DNA of 7,143 nt. It comes from Chloroflexota bacterium (GTDB lineage Bacteria > Chloroflexota > Anaerolineae > B4-G1 > SLSP01). Position numbers and translations under genes: made by a program. This document shows positions 1 to 5,876 of this stretch, in pieces (position 1 is the stretch's first letter; the number at the start of each line of letters is the position of its first letter). The DNA lies in the NCBI GenBank assembly GCA_022707665.1, contig JAKJAE010000131.1, forward strand, positions 1 to 7,143. Reading direction: 5' to 3'. Under the pieces are notes generated by a model. It did no database searches. It was not told the DNA's origin and worked only from the letters and a program-made list of their open reading frames with translations.

Positions 1-238
1 CATACCTTGGAGCAACTACGTGGGTTGGTTGGGTGTGTCAGCGCTCATCACTTGGACGTGGTCAGCCCTGATGCCCCAGGAGACGATGCCGCGGGAAGCT
101 CTCACCTTCATCTATGCTCTCACCTGGGGCATGGAGACCTTTGCCCAACTCGTCTTCTGGCACCTTCCCGGGCCGGCGCTGTCCGGCGCCGTTGGTATGG
201 GCATATACCTGCTCCTGGCCACCCGCGGAGCACCCTGA
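1..238 (+). CDS. Carotenoid biosynthesis protein, DUF422/CruF-like (C-terminal part, 5' end outside window)
   Basis: Only the last 78 residues are present; the frame is open from base 2 and ends in TGA at 236-238. The fragment begins IPWSNYVGWLG, which resembles the conserved (V/I)P.SN(F/Y).GW segment of the DUF422 family. That family includes CruF, a carotenoid 1',2'-hydratase, and the bisanhydrobacterioruberin hydratases. Three hydrophobic stretches follow (around YVGWLGVSALITW, ALTFIYALTWGMETFAQLVFW and ALSGAVGMGIYLLLAT), as expected for the last helices of this multi-pass inner-membrane protein. The family role is modification of acyclic or monocyclic carotenoid ends; which reaction this member performs cannot be told from the fragment. 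The stop overlaps the start of the acyltransferase gene (TGATG), so the two are translationally coupled and share an operon. The family call rests on one motif plus hydrophobicity pattern, so another polytopic membrane protein remains possible. Confidence 0.62.
   Translation, partial: IPWSNYVGWLGVSALITWTWSALMPQETMPREALTFIYALTWGMETFAQLVFWHLPGPALSGAVGMGIYLLLATRGAP
227..230 (+). promoter_or_regulatory. Ribosome binding site for the PlsY-family gene
   Basis: GGAG lies 7 bases before the ATG at 238, inside the end of the preceding gene. It supports starting the acyltransferase at 238 and not at the in-frame ATG near position 7, which would run across the membrane-protein gene in another frame. 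Confidence 0.6.
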
Positions 239-864
239 TGAACTGGCCCTCTGCTCTACAGCTTCTGGCCTGGACCGCCACAGCATTCCTGTGCGGCGCC
301 ATTCCATTCTCAGTTCTCATCGGCAGGCTCATTCTCAGGACGGATATTCGCGCCTACGGCGATGGCAACCCCGGGGCGACCAATGTCCTCCGCGCATCGG
401 CCTCCGCACACCCAGGCGCGAAGGCCTGGGGTCTGCTGGCTATGGTCCTGGATATGGCCAAAGGCGCCTTGCCGGTTGCCATTGCTTACGAGATCCTCAA
501 CATCCGGGACTTCCGCATCGCGCCTATTGCGTTAGCACCCGTGCTGGGGCATATGGCCTCACCTTTCCTGCGCTGGCGCGGCGGGAAGGGCGTAGCTGTG
601 ACCGGCGGAATCTGGATCGGTCTGACGCAGGGCATCGGAGCCATCGTTGGCATCGTCTTGATGAGCATCGGCTACGCCTTACAGGAAAGCGCGGGCTGGG
701 CAGTCGCCCTCGGAATGGCCGGCATCGGCAGCTACCTCCTCGCCCGGCACAGCGATCGTGTGCTGTTGGTCGTCTGGATCGTCAACATGCTGCTCATTCT
801 CTGGCGCCACCGTGATGATCTGCGAACTGGACCGACGATCAGGCACCGTCGGAACGTGCGCTAG
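238..864 (+). CDS. plsY: PlsY-family glycerol-3-phosphate acyltransferase, divergent active site
   Basis: A 208-residue polytopic membrane protein, the usual length for PlsY, which transfers an acyl group from acyl-phosphate to glycerol-3-phosphate to make lysophosphatidic acid at the inner membrane. Family landmarks run in order: an N-terminal helix with GAIPFSVLIGR (20-30), motif 1 GDGNPGATNVLR (41-52), LDMAKGALPV (71-80), the glycine-rich motif 2 WRGGKGVAVTGG (113-124, Lys117) and a C-terminal HRDD (191-194) in place of motif 3. The start at 238 has a GGAG site and overlaps the upstream stop by one base. Compared with characterised PlsY, the motif 1 serine (GSGN) is Asp42, the motif 3 asparagine (HxxN) is Asp194, and no Glu follows as in the usual GTE ending. 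The motif 1 arginine (Arg52), Lys117 and His191 are kept. It is therefore clearly a family member, but its activity or acyl acceptor may differ. The carotenoid-gene partner makes a role in acylating another lipid conceivable, though this is inference. Confidence 0.88.
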   Translation: MNWPSALQLLAWTATAFLCGAIPFSVLIGRLILRTDIRAYGDGNPGATNVLRASASAHPGAKAWGLLAMVLDMAKGALPVAIAYEILNIRDFRIAPIALAPVLGHMASPFLRWRGGKGVAVTGGIWIGLTQGIGAIVGIVLMSIGYALQESAGWAVALGMAGIGSYLLARHSDRVLLVVWIVNMLLILWRHRDDLRTGPTIRHRRNVR

Positions 865-871
865 CCAAGGC

Positions 872-904
872 GGCCCCGCGCAGCACGGCCCGCACTGCGC
901 GGCC
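872..904 (+). terminator. GC-rich hairpin just after the PlsY-family gene, possible terminator
   Basis: The arms CCGCGCAG (876-883) and CTGCGCGG (895-902) pair perfectly around an 11-base loop. Two further G-C pairs (872-873 with 903-904) form beyond a small bulge. The hairpin begins 8 bases after the stop at 864. No T-run follows, so it is not a textbook intrinsic terminator; it could still slow polymerase or protect the 3' end of the message. Confidence 0.35.
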
Positions 905-1007
905 CACACTGGCATGGCGCGCCGTCGCTCACGCGCCGGGTCGATCGCGACAAGGGCTCGCCACAGATACACAGTCCACGTTAGCGGGAAAGCCTGGCCT
1001 CATAACC

Positions 1008-1021
1008 GGGATACCTATCCC
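1008..1021. promoter_or_regulatory. 14-base palindrome, possible operator
   Basis: GGGATA-CC-TATCCC is a perfect inverted repeat with 6-base arms and a 2-base centre. It ends exactly where the candidate -35 box begins (1022). This position suits a DNA-binding dimer controlling the carboxyltransferase gene. A 14-base palindrome can arise by chance in a gap of this size, so the call is tentative. Confidence 0.35.
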
Positions 1022-1049
1022 TTTACAGCGGCCCTGAGCACCCTACACT
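1022..1049 (+). promoter_or_regulatory. Candidate housekeeping-sigma promoter for the carboxyltransferase gene
   Basis: TTTACA (1022-1027, 5 of 6 matches to TTGACA) is followed after 16 bases by TACACT (1044-1049, 4 of 6 matches to TATAAT). Initiation would fall near 1056, giving a leader of about 20 bases before the GTG at 1078. The gap after the PlsY-family gene and the hairpin there make a separate promoter plausible. The match is by eye only. Confidence 0.4.
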
Positions 1050-1064
1050 GATCATACAGCGTGT

Positions 1065-1071
1065 GAGGAGG
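1065..1071 (+). promoter_or_regulatory. Strong ribosome binding site that sets the carboxyltransferase start
   Basis: GAGGAGG is followed by a 6-base spacer and GTG at 1078. An alternative GTG at 1063 would place this sequence inside the coding region and has no ribosome binding site of its own, so 1078 is the preferred start. Confidence 0.75.
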
Positions 1072-1077
1072 CCAAGG

Positions 1078-2550
1078 GTGAGGACTGTTGCATTCGCGGA
1101 CTTAACGGTGCGTGACGGGCAGCAGAGTCTGGCTGCCACACGGATGACCACGGCACAGGCACTGAGTGTCCTGCCGCTCATCCGTGACGTCGGGTTTGCG
1201 GCGATTGAAGTGTGGGGAGGCGCAGTCCTCGATAGTTGCATCCGGTACCTCAACGAGGACCCCTGGGAACGACTGGACGCCTTCCATAGCGTGGTCCCTG
1301 AACCCGCAACGCTCAGAACGCTGCTGCGCGGCCAGAACCTCTTTGCCTACCAGCCGTTTCCTGACGATCTGGTTATTGCCTTCGTCAAGGAAGCGGTCCA
1401 CTCAGGCACTGGGCTGATACGCATCTTCGACGCCCTTAACGACTGGCGCAACCTGCAAATGGCGCTGCTCGCCGTCCGGGCTTATGGCGGCATTGTCGAG
1501 GCGGGCCTTAGCTACACTGTGAGCCCAATCCACACCACCGACCACTATGTAGATCTCGCGCTGAAACTTGCGAGCGAGGGGGCTCACCGGATCGTCGTCA
1601 AAGATATGGCCGGGCTTCTCCAGCCGTTCGAGACGCTCGACCTCTTCGGAAAGCTTAAGCGCGCACTCACGATCCCCGTTGTCTTTCACAGCCACACGAC
1701 CACCGGCTTCGCAACACTGAATGCCGTGATCGCAATGCAGGAAGGTGTCGACATCGTCGACTGCGCGATCACGCCGTTCGCGGGCGGCCCTTCGCATCCC
1801 CCGGTCGAGGTACTGGTCGCCTTTGCCGAGGCGATGGGCATCGACCACGGGCTCGACAAGAAAGCGCTGATCCGCGCCCAGGCCCGGCTCTTCGAGATCC
1901 GGTCACACCTTGTCGACCACATCGCCCCGGAGAACCGCACGCACCGCGCCGTGGACCCCGATCAAATCGATCGCCGCAAGGTGGAGGAGATCCTCGGATG
2001 CCTCGCCCGGCGTGACAGGGCAGATCTGAGGCACGCCGTTTCCCTGATGCGAGCCCTGATGGGGTCGCTGGGCTACCCGACGCACGATGACGACATGCTC
2101 GATGCCCAGGTCCCTGGCGGCATGGTGTCCAACCTGCAGAGCCAGCTACGGCAGATGGGTCAACTCAACAGACTGGATGAGATCCTTGGGGAGATTCCGC
2201 GAGTCCGCGCCGATGTCGGTTACGTTCCTCTGGTCACGCCCACGAGCCAGATCGTCGGGTCGCAAGCCACATTCAACATCCTGATGGGGCGGTACGCCTT
2301 TGTGTCAAACGAGTTCCGCATGCTGCTTCGGGGAGAGTTCGGCAGAACCCCGACACCGCCAGACCCGGAGGTTCTCCACTTGGTCCTGGGACCCGGCAAC
2401 GAACCCCTCAGGTACCGCCCTGCGTCATACCTCCATCCCGTGCTGGAAGACGACCATGACCTACCCTACGTCAGGACGCACCGGGATCTGCTGCTCCACC
2501 TGATGCTGAAACAACCCGCCGACCAGTTCCTGCAAAGCAAAATCGCGTGA
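1078..2550 (+). CDS. Biotin-dependent carboxyltransferase subunit (pyruvate carboxylase B / oxaloacetate decarboxylase alpha / transcarboxylase 5S type)
   Basis: A 490-residue soluble protein. The N-terminal half is the metal-dependent carboxyltransferase TIM barrel: RDGQQSLAATRM (12-23), EVWGGAVLDSCIRYLNEDPWERL, LLRGQNLFAYQPFPDD, FRIFDALND-like RIFDALNDWRN, KDMAGLL (Lys175) and HSHTTTG (His204, His206), then DCAITPFAGGPSHPP. Asp13, Lys175, His204 and His206 correspond to the metal ligands of transcarboxylase 5S, where the lysine is carbamylated. The C-terminal half is the PYC_OADA domain with PGGMVSNLQSQL, LDEILGEIPRVRADVGYVPLVTPTSQIVG and LLRGEFGRTP. Such enzymes move CO2 between carboxybiotin and a 2-oxo acid (pyruvate/oxaloacetate). 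The protein ends without a biotinyl domain or its MKM motif, like transcarboxylase 5S and unlike OadA or PycB, so a separate carrier is required. The usual His of RDAHQS/RDGHQS is Gln15. Substrate and direction cannot be decided here: no biotin carboxylase, carrier or decarboxylase membrane subunit is adjacent. The gene stands alone between its own promoter region and a terminator hairpin. Confidence 0.9.
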   Translation: MRTVAFADLTVRDGQQSLAATRMTTAQALSVLPLIRDVGFAAIEVWGGAVLDSCIRYLNEDPWERLDAFHSVVPEPATLRTLLRGQNLFAYQPFPDDLVIAFVKEAVHSGTGLIRIFDALNDWRNLQMALLAVRAYGGIVEAGLSYTVSPIHTTDHYVDLALKLASEGAHRIVVKDMAGLLQPFETLDLFGKLKRALTIPVVFHSHTTTGFATLNAVIAMQEGVDIVDCAITPFAGGPSHPPVEVLVAFAEAMGIDHGLDKKALIRAQARLFEIRSHLVDHIAPENRTHRAVDPDQIDRRKVEEILGCLARRDRADLRHAVSLMRALMGSLGYPTHDDDMLDAQVPGGMVSNLQSQLRQMGQLNRLDEILGEIPRVRADVGYVPLVTPTSQIVGSQATFNILMGRYAFVSNEFRMLLRGEFGRTPTPPDPEVLHLVLGPGNEPLRYRPASYLHPVLEDDHDLPYVRTHRDLLLHLMLKQPADQFLQSKIA

Positions 2551-2558
2551 CACACAAA

Positions 2559-2602
2559 GCGGGGAGCTGCGGTGCCTCCACCTGGGAACCGCAGCTCCCC
2601 GC
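2559..2602. terminator. Perfect 15-bp stem-loop between convergent genes, probable bidirectional terminator
   Basis: GCGGGGAGCTGCGGT (2559-2573) and ACCGCAGCTCCCCGC (2588-2602) pair without mismatch around a 14-base loop. It sits in the 61-base gap between the carboxyltransferase stop (2550) and the reverse ATPase stop (2612), where read-through from both sides must be blocked. Reading on the reverse strand the stem is followed by TTTGTGTG, a weak T-rich tail; on the forward strand the tail is GC-rich. Confidence 0.7.
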
Positions 2603-2611
2603 AGGCAGGCC

Positions 2612-3682
2612 CTAGACCATTCGGACGCCGGCCAGGCTTAGTTCCTCGGCAAAGTGACACGCTGAGTAGTGCTCATTCCCAAGGTCCTTGAGTGGCGGGG
2701 CTTGTTCCCTACACAGCTGTTGCGCATACCGGCATCGCGGATGGAAGTAGCATCCGGATGGCGGATTAGACGGGTCGGCAACTTCACCCTCGAGTAGAAT
2801 CCGCGTCCCCTTGTCGCGCGCCCGTGGGTTCGATACGGGCACCGACGACATCAGAGCTTCCGTGTACGGGTGTTTGGGATCCACGTAGACATCGAGCCCG
2901 GAGGCAACCTCAACGATCTTCCCCACATACATCACAACGACACGGTCGCAGATGTGTCGGATCACGCTCAGATCGTGTGAGATGAACAGATACGTGAGGT
3001 CGAAGTCATCCTGCAGCTCCTCAAGTAGGTTGAGGATCTGCGCTCGAATGGAAACATCCAGTCCCGAGACCGCCTCATCGCAGACCACGAGCTTCGGATT
3101 GGTCACAAGCGAGCGAGCAATCCCAATACGCTGCCGCTCGCCACCACTGAAAGCGTGCGGATAGCGTTGGATGTACTCGGGACGCAGCCCCACTCGCTGC
3201 AACAAATACTCAACACGATCGCGCATCTCGGACCCGCTGGCCAGGTTATTGACCCTAAGCGCCTCGCTGATCACCTGGAACACCGTCATGCGGGGGTTGA
3301 GGGACGAATAGGGATCCTGAAAGATCATTCGGATGTCCTTGCGGTAGGGCTGAATCTCCTTGCCCTCAAGAGCAGCCAGATCAGTCACGCCGCCATCAGG
3401 GTCACGGTACAGGATTTCCCCACTTGTCGGCTCGTAAGCCCGGACGATACACCGCCCGACCGTCGTCTTCCCACAGCCGCTCTCACCAACCAGGCCTAAG
3501 GTCTCACCCTTCCGGATATAGAAGTTGACGTCATCCGCCGCCTTGGTATAGCCGACCACACGTGAGAACAACCCCTGGGTAATTGGGAAGTACATCTTGA
3601 GGTGGTTCACCTCCAGAAGATGGTCATCGGACCGCATCGTGAGCTCAGGCGCTACCTGCTGGGTTGTGTGTGTCGCCACCAT
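2612..3682 (-). CDS. Peptide/nickel-type ABC transporter ATP-binding protein, OppF/DppF type
   Basis: This 356-residue cytoplasmic ATPase is one of two motor subunits of the importer. Visible motifs: Walker A GESGCGKT (66-73), Q-loop FQDPYSSLNPR (Gln122), signature FSGGERQR (178-185), Walker B VVCDEAVSGLD (Asp202, Glu203) and switch His236 in FISHDL. VCDEAVS in Walker B and a G.FSRVVGYTKAADDV N-terminus fit OppF/DppF more than OppD/DppD. The C-terminal oligopeptide-transporter domain has HPYTEALMSSVP (271-282) and four cysteines (311, 317, 324, 342) in the pattern shown in a dipeptide-transporter ATPase to hold a [4Fe-4S] cluster. All catalytic residues are intact. The ATG at 3682 has GGGGAGG 8 bases upstream and lies 2 bases after the stop of the sister ATPase, so co-translation is likely. 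It is the last gene of the operon; the terminator hairpin follows. Confidence 0.93.
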   Translation of the reverse strand: MVATHTTQQVAPELTMRSDDHLLEVNHLKMYFPITQGLFSRVVGYTKAADDVNFYIRKGETLGLVGESGCGKTTVGRCIVRAYEPTSGEILYRDPDGGVTDLAALEGKEIQPYRKDIRMIFQDPYSSLNPRMTVFQVISEALRVNNLASGSEMRDRVEYLLQRVGLRPEYIQRYPHAFSGGERQRIGIARSLVTNPKLVVCDEAVSGLDVSIRAQILNLLEELQDDFDLTYLFISHDLSVIRHICDRVVVMYVGKIVEVASGLDVYVDPKHPYTEALMSSVPVSNPRARDKGTRILLEGEVADPSNPPSGCYFHPRCRYAQQLCREQAPPLKDLGNEHYSACHFAEELSLAGVRMV

Positions 3683-3684
3683 TA

Positions 3685-4725
3685 TCAGTTCCTCCCCGCC
3701 GGCGCAGACTCGTCCGGGCGGCCTTCCTGGGATTCATAGAGCAGACACCGCACGAGGTGGTTGGGGTCCAACTGCGTGACCGACGGCACGACGTGCCGAC
3801 ATACCTCCATAGCCTTCGGGCACCGCGGGTGGAATGTGCATCCATCCGGTCGGCGGAAGGGGTTCGGCACCATGCCCTTGATCGGATCGAGTTCCTCTCG
3901 CCGCATCGCGATCTTCGGGATCGATCGCAGGAGCGACTGCGTGTACGGGTGCTTGGGATCATTGAAGATCGTGTCGACCGGGGCTCGTTCCACCACCTTC
4001 CCGAGATACATCACGGCCACATCATCTGCCAGCTCTGCCACGACGCCGAGGTCGTGGGTGATAAAGAGCACCGCCATCCCATATTCGTGCTGGAGATCAA
4101 GGATCAGGTCGATGATCTGAGCCTGGGTCGTCACATCAAGCGCCGTCGTAGGCTCGTCCGCGATCAGCATCGTGGGGTTGCATGAGAGCGCCATCGCAAT
4201 CATTGCTCTTTGGCGCATGCCACCACTCAGCCGGAATGGGTATTCATCGACCAACCGGTCGGGCCGCGGGATACCCACCTGGTCCAACAGCTGGATCGTT
4301 CTCTCCCGGGCGATCTCCTTGGAATCCCGGGTGTGCAAGACGATATTCTCGATGATCTGGTTGCCCACGGTGTACATAGGACTCAACGAGGTCATGGGCT
4401 CCTGGAAAATCATCGAGATCTCCCTCCCCCGGATCTGGCGGATCTCCGCACCCTTGGGATCCATGGCTGCAATGTCAATCGTGGCCCCATTGCCATCCGG
4501 ATGGAACAGGATCTCCCCGGAGACGATGCGTCCAGGCCGCTGGACAATTCCCAGGAACGCGCGACAGGCGACACTCTTGCCGCACCCACTCTCGCCCACG
4601 AGACAGAGAGTCTTGCCACTCTCGATCGTCAGGTCCACGCCATCGACGGCCTTCACCACACCCTCGTCGGTGAAAAAGTGTACCTTCAGGTCCCGCACTT
4701 CCAGAAGCACTCTGTTGTCTGCCAT
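3685..4725 (-). CDS. Peptide/nickel-type ABC transporter ATP-binding protein, OppD/DppD type
   Basis: This 346-residue cytoplasmic ATPase pairs with the OppF-type subunit to drive import. Motifs in order: LEVRDLKVHFFTDEGVVKAVDGV (8-30), Walker A GESGCGKS (44-51), Q-loop FQEPMTSLSPMYTVG (Gln108), signature LSGGMRQR (166-173), Walker B MLIADEPTTALD (Asp190, Glu191) and switch His224 in FITHDL. The C-terminal domain carries HPYTQSLLRSIP and four cysteines (296, 302, 309, 327) with the same spacing as in the sister ATPase, a probable [4Fe-4S] site. IADEPTTALDVT and GGMRQR are typical of OppD/DppD. The frame could begin at 4773, but that start would overlap the permease gene by 35 bases. ATG 4725 instead follows AGAGGG by 6 bases and the permease stop by 13, and it puts the protein at normal family length. 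Nothing suggests loss of function. Confidence 0.93.
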   Translation of the reverse strand: MADNRVLLEVRDLKVHFFTDEGVVKAVDGVDLTIESGKTLCLVGESGCGKSVACRAFLGIVQRPGRIVSGEILFHPDGNGATIDIAAMDPKGAEIRQIRGREISMIFQEPMTSLSPMYTVGNQIIENIVLHTRDSKEIARERTIQLLDQVGIPRPDRLVDEYPFRLSGGMRQRAMIAMALSCNPTMLIADEPTTALDVTTQAQIIDLILDLQHEYGMAVLFITHDLGVVAELADDVAVMYLGKVVERAPVDTIFNDPKHPYTQSLLRSIPKIAMRREELDPIKGMVPNPFRRPDGCTFHPRCPKAMEVCRHVVPSVTQLDPNHLVRCLLYESQEGRPDESAPAGRN

Positions 4726-4731
4726 TGGCCA

Positions 4732-4737
4732 CCCTCT
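4732..4737 (-). promoter_or_regulatory. Ribosome binding site that sets the OppD-type start
   Basis: Read on the reverse strand, AGAGGG lies 6 bases before ATG 4725 in the 13-base gap after the permease stop. It favours this start over the longer in-frame ATG at 4773. Confidence 0.65.
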
Positions 4738-4738
4738 G

Positions 4739-5866
4739 TCAATACGGGTCGGCTGCGTCGCGCAGGCCGTCACCCAGGAAGTTAAGCGTCAACACGATGA
4801 TGAAGACCGCTCCCCCGGGCGCCAGGAGCCAGGGGTAACGCGCGATGACGGCGACCTTCTGCGTGTCCTGAAGCATCACCCCCCAGCTCACGACCGGAGG
4901 CCGCAGTCCGAGGCCAAGAAAGCTCAATGCCGTCTCACCAAGGATAAGCCCCGGGATCCAGAGCGTGATCGAAGCGATGATGTGGCTCAAGAACGATGGC
5001 AGCATATGCCGCATGATCAACCGCCCGCGGCTGCACCCATCGAGCATCGCCGCCATCACAAAGTCCTCCTCGCGCAGGGCGAGGAACTTGCTGCGCACGA
5101 CACGTGCCATACCCGTCCAACTGATCAACGACAGAATGATCGAGATCATGAAATAAACGCGCAGCGCAGGCCAATCGATCGGCACCACCGCCGCCAGAGA
5201 CAGCCAGACCGGCAGCGTCGGTATTGACATCAGGATCTCGATGATCCGCTGGATGATGTTGTCTACAGCACCTCCCACCAGACCTGAGATTCCCCCGAGC
5301 AGAATACCAAAGCTCAAGCTGATCACCATACCCACAAGCCCAACCGTCAGTGAGATGCGGCTGCTATAAATGAGCCGGCCAAACACATCACGGCCGATCA
5401 TGTCGGCACCCATAAGATAGAAGGGGTCACCGGGATTTTTCGGCCCGATCAGGTGAAGGTCACCCGGGATGAGCCCCCACAGCTTGTAGGGATCGCCGTG
5501 AACGAAGAGCCCAACAGGAATATAGGTACTGTAGTCAATCTCCCACGTCTTGCGAAACGACACTGGATCGCGCTCGCCCCGGTAGCCAGTGACGTGGGGG
5601 AACCATTTTCCGTCCAGAAAAAGGCGCAACCGCTGCGGAGGGGCAGTGGCATAGACATCGAGATAGGTTGTGGGCACGGTTGGCGAGAAGAACTCGCAGA
5701 ACAGGGCTACAACATAGAAGAGGATCACGATGATCCCACTAATGACCGCCAGCTTGTGCTTGCGGAACTTCCACCACATGAGTTGCCACTGCGAAGCTAC
5801 CTCAAGCTTCAGCGACTCCTCCGTGGTCTCGTGGAAATCCAGTGTGTCATTCGCTGTGTGTTCCAT
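4739..5866 (-). CDS. Peptide/nickel-type ABC transporter permease, OppC/DppC type with long first extracytoplasmic loop
   Basis: This 375-residue inner-membrane protein is one half of the translocation channel. A cytoplasmic N-terminus with WWKFRKHKLA leads into the first helix (about 39-60, VISGIIVILFYVVALFCEFF). A polar stretch of roughly 100 residues follows (about 61-165) with PPQRLRLF, GKWFPHVTGY, RDPVSFRKTW, FVHGDPYKLWGLIPGDLHLIGP and LMGADMIGRDVFGR. The remaining helices hold SRISLTVGLVGMVISLSFGILLG (169-191) and the cytoplasmic EAA loop that docks on the ATPases (about 268-290, DFVMAAMLDGCSRG...MLP), then ETALSFLGLGLRPP and the ending NFLGDGLRDAADPY. E. coli DppC and OppC are near 300 residues, and the extra length here is mostly in the first loop. 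Other long-loop members occur, as far as I recall, in alphaproteobacterial and thermophile transporters, some linked to sugars. The start has AGAGG overlapping the upstream permease stop, with a 10-base gap. Confidence 0.92.
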   Translation of the reverse strand: MEHTANDTLDFHETTEESLKLEVASQWQLMWWKFRKHKLAVISGIIVILFYVVALFCEFFSPTVPTTYLDVYATAPPQRLRLFLDGKWFPHVTGYRGERDPVSFRKTWEIDYSTYIPVGLFVHGDPYKLWGLIPGDLHLIGPKNPGDPFYLMGADMIGRDVFGRLIYSSRISLTVGLVGMVISLSFGILLGGISGLVGGAVDNIIQRIIEILMSIPTLPVWLSLAAVVPIDWPALRVYFMISIILSLISWTGMARVVRSKFLALREEDFVMAAMLDGCSRGRLIMRHMLPSFLSHIIASITLWIPGLILGETALSFLGLGLRPPVVSWGVMLQDTQKVAVIARYPWLLAPGGAVFIIVLTLNFLGDGLRDAADPY

Positions 5867-5876
5867 AGATCAACCT

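Larger units (their letters stand above)
865..1077. other. Intergenic region between the two forward transcription units
   Basis: This 213-base gap contains the hairpin at 872-904, a 14-base palindrome at 1008-1021, a candidate promoter at 1022-1049 and the ribosome binding site at 1065-1071. Short open frames crossing it have no ribosome binding site or recognisable protein and look like chance. The stretch from about 905 to 1000 shows nothing I can interpret. Confidence 0.6.

Noticed and set aside
7..237. Possible longer start for the PlsY-family gene at about position 7
   Set aside because: The added 77 residues are low-complexity, overlap the membrane-protein gene in another frame and have no ribosome binding site. 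ATG 238 has GGAG and starts the normal PlsY N-terminal helix.
114..815. 233-codon forward frame overlapping the PlsY-family gene
   Set aside because: It is a frame shadow of PlsY, with an Arg/His-rich composition and no recognisable motif.
758..1051. 97-codon frames on both strands covering the gap after the PlsY-family gene
   Set aside because: They start inside the PlsY-family gene or run against it. They show no ribosome binding site and no family features.
1063..1077. Upstream GTG start for the carboxyltransferase at 1063
   Set aside because: It would put the strong GAGGAGG ribosome binding site inside the coding region and has none of its own.
4726..4773. Longer N-terminus for the OppD-type ATPase starting at 4773
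   Set aside because: It overlaps the permease gene by 35 bases; ATG 4725 has a well-placed AGAGGG and gives the normal family N-terminus.
4172..5227. 351-codon open frame on the forward strand, antisense to the OppD- and OppC-type genes
   Set aside because: Its product is rich in Arg, His, Gln and Pro and matches no family I know. It is the mirror of two strongly conserved reverse genes.
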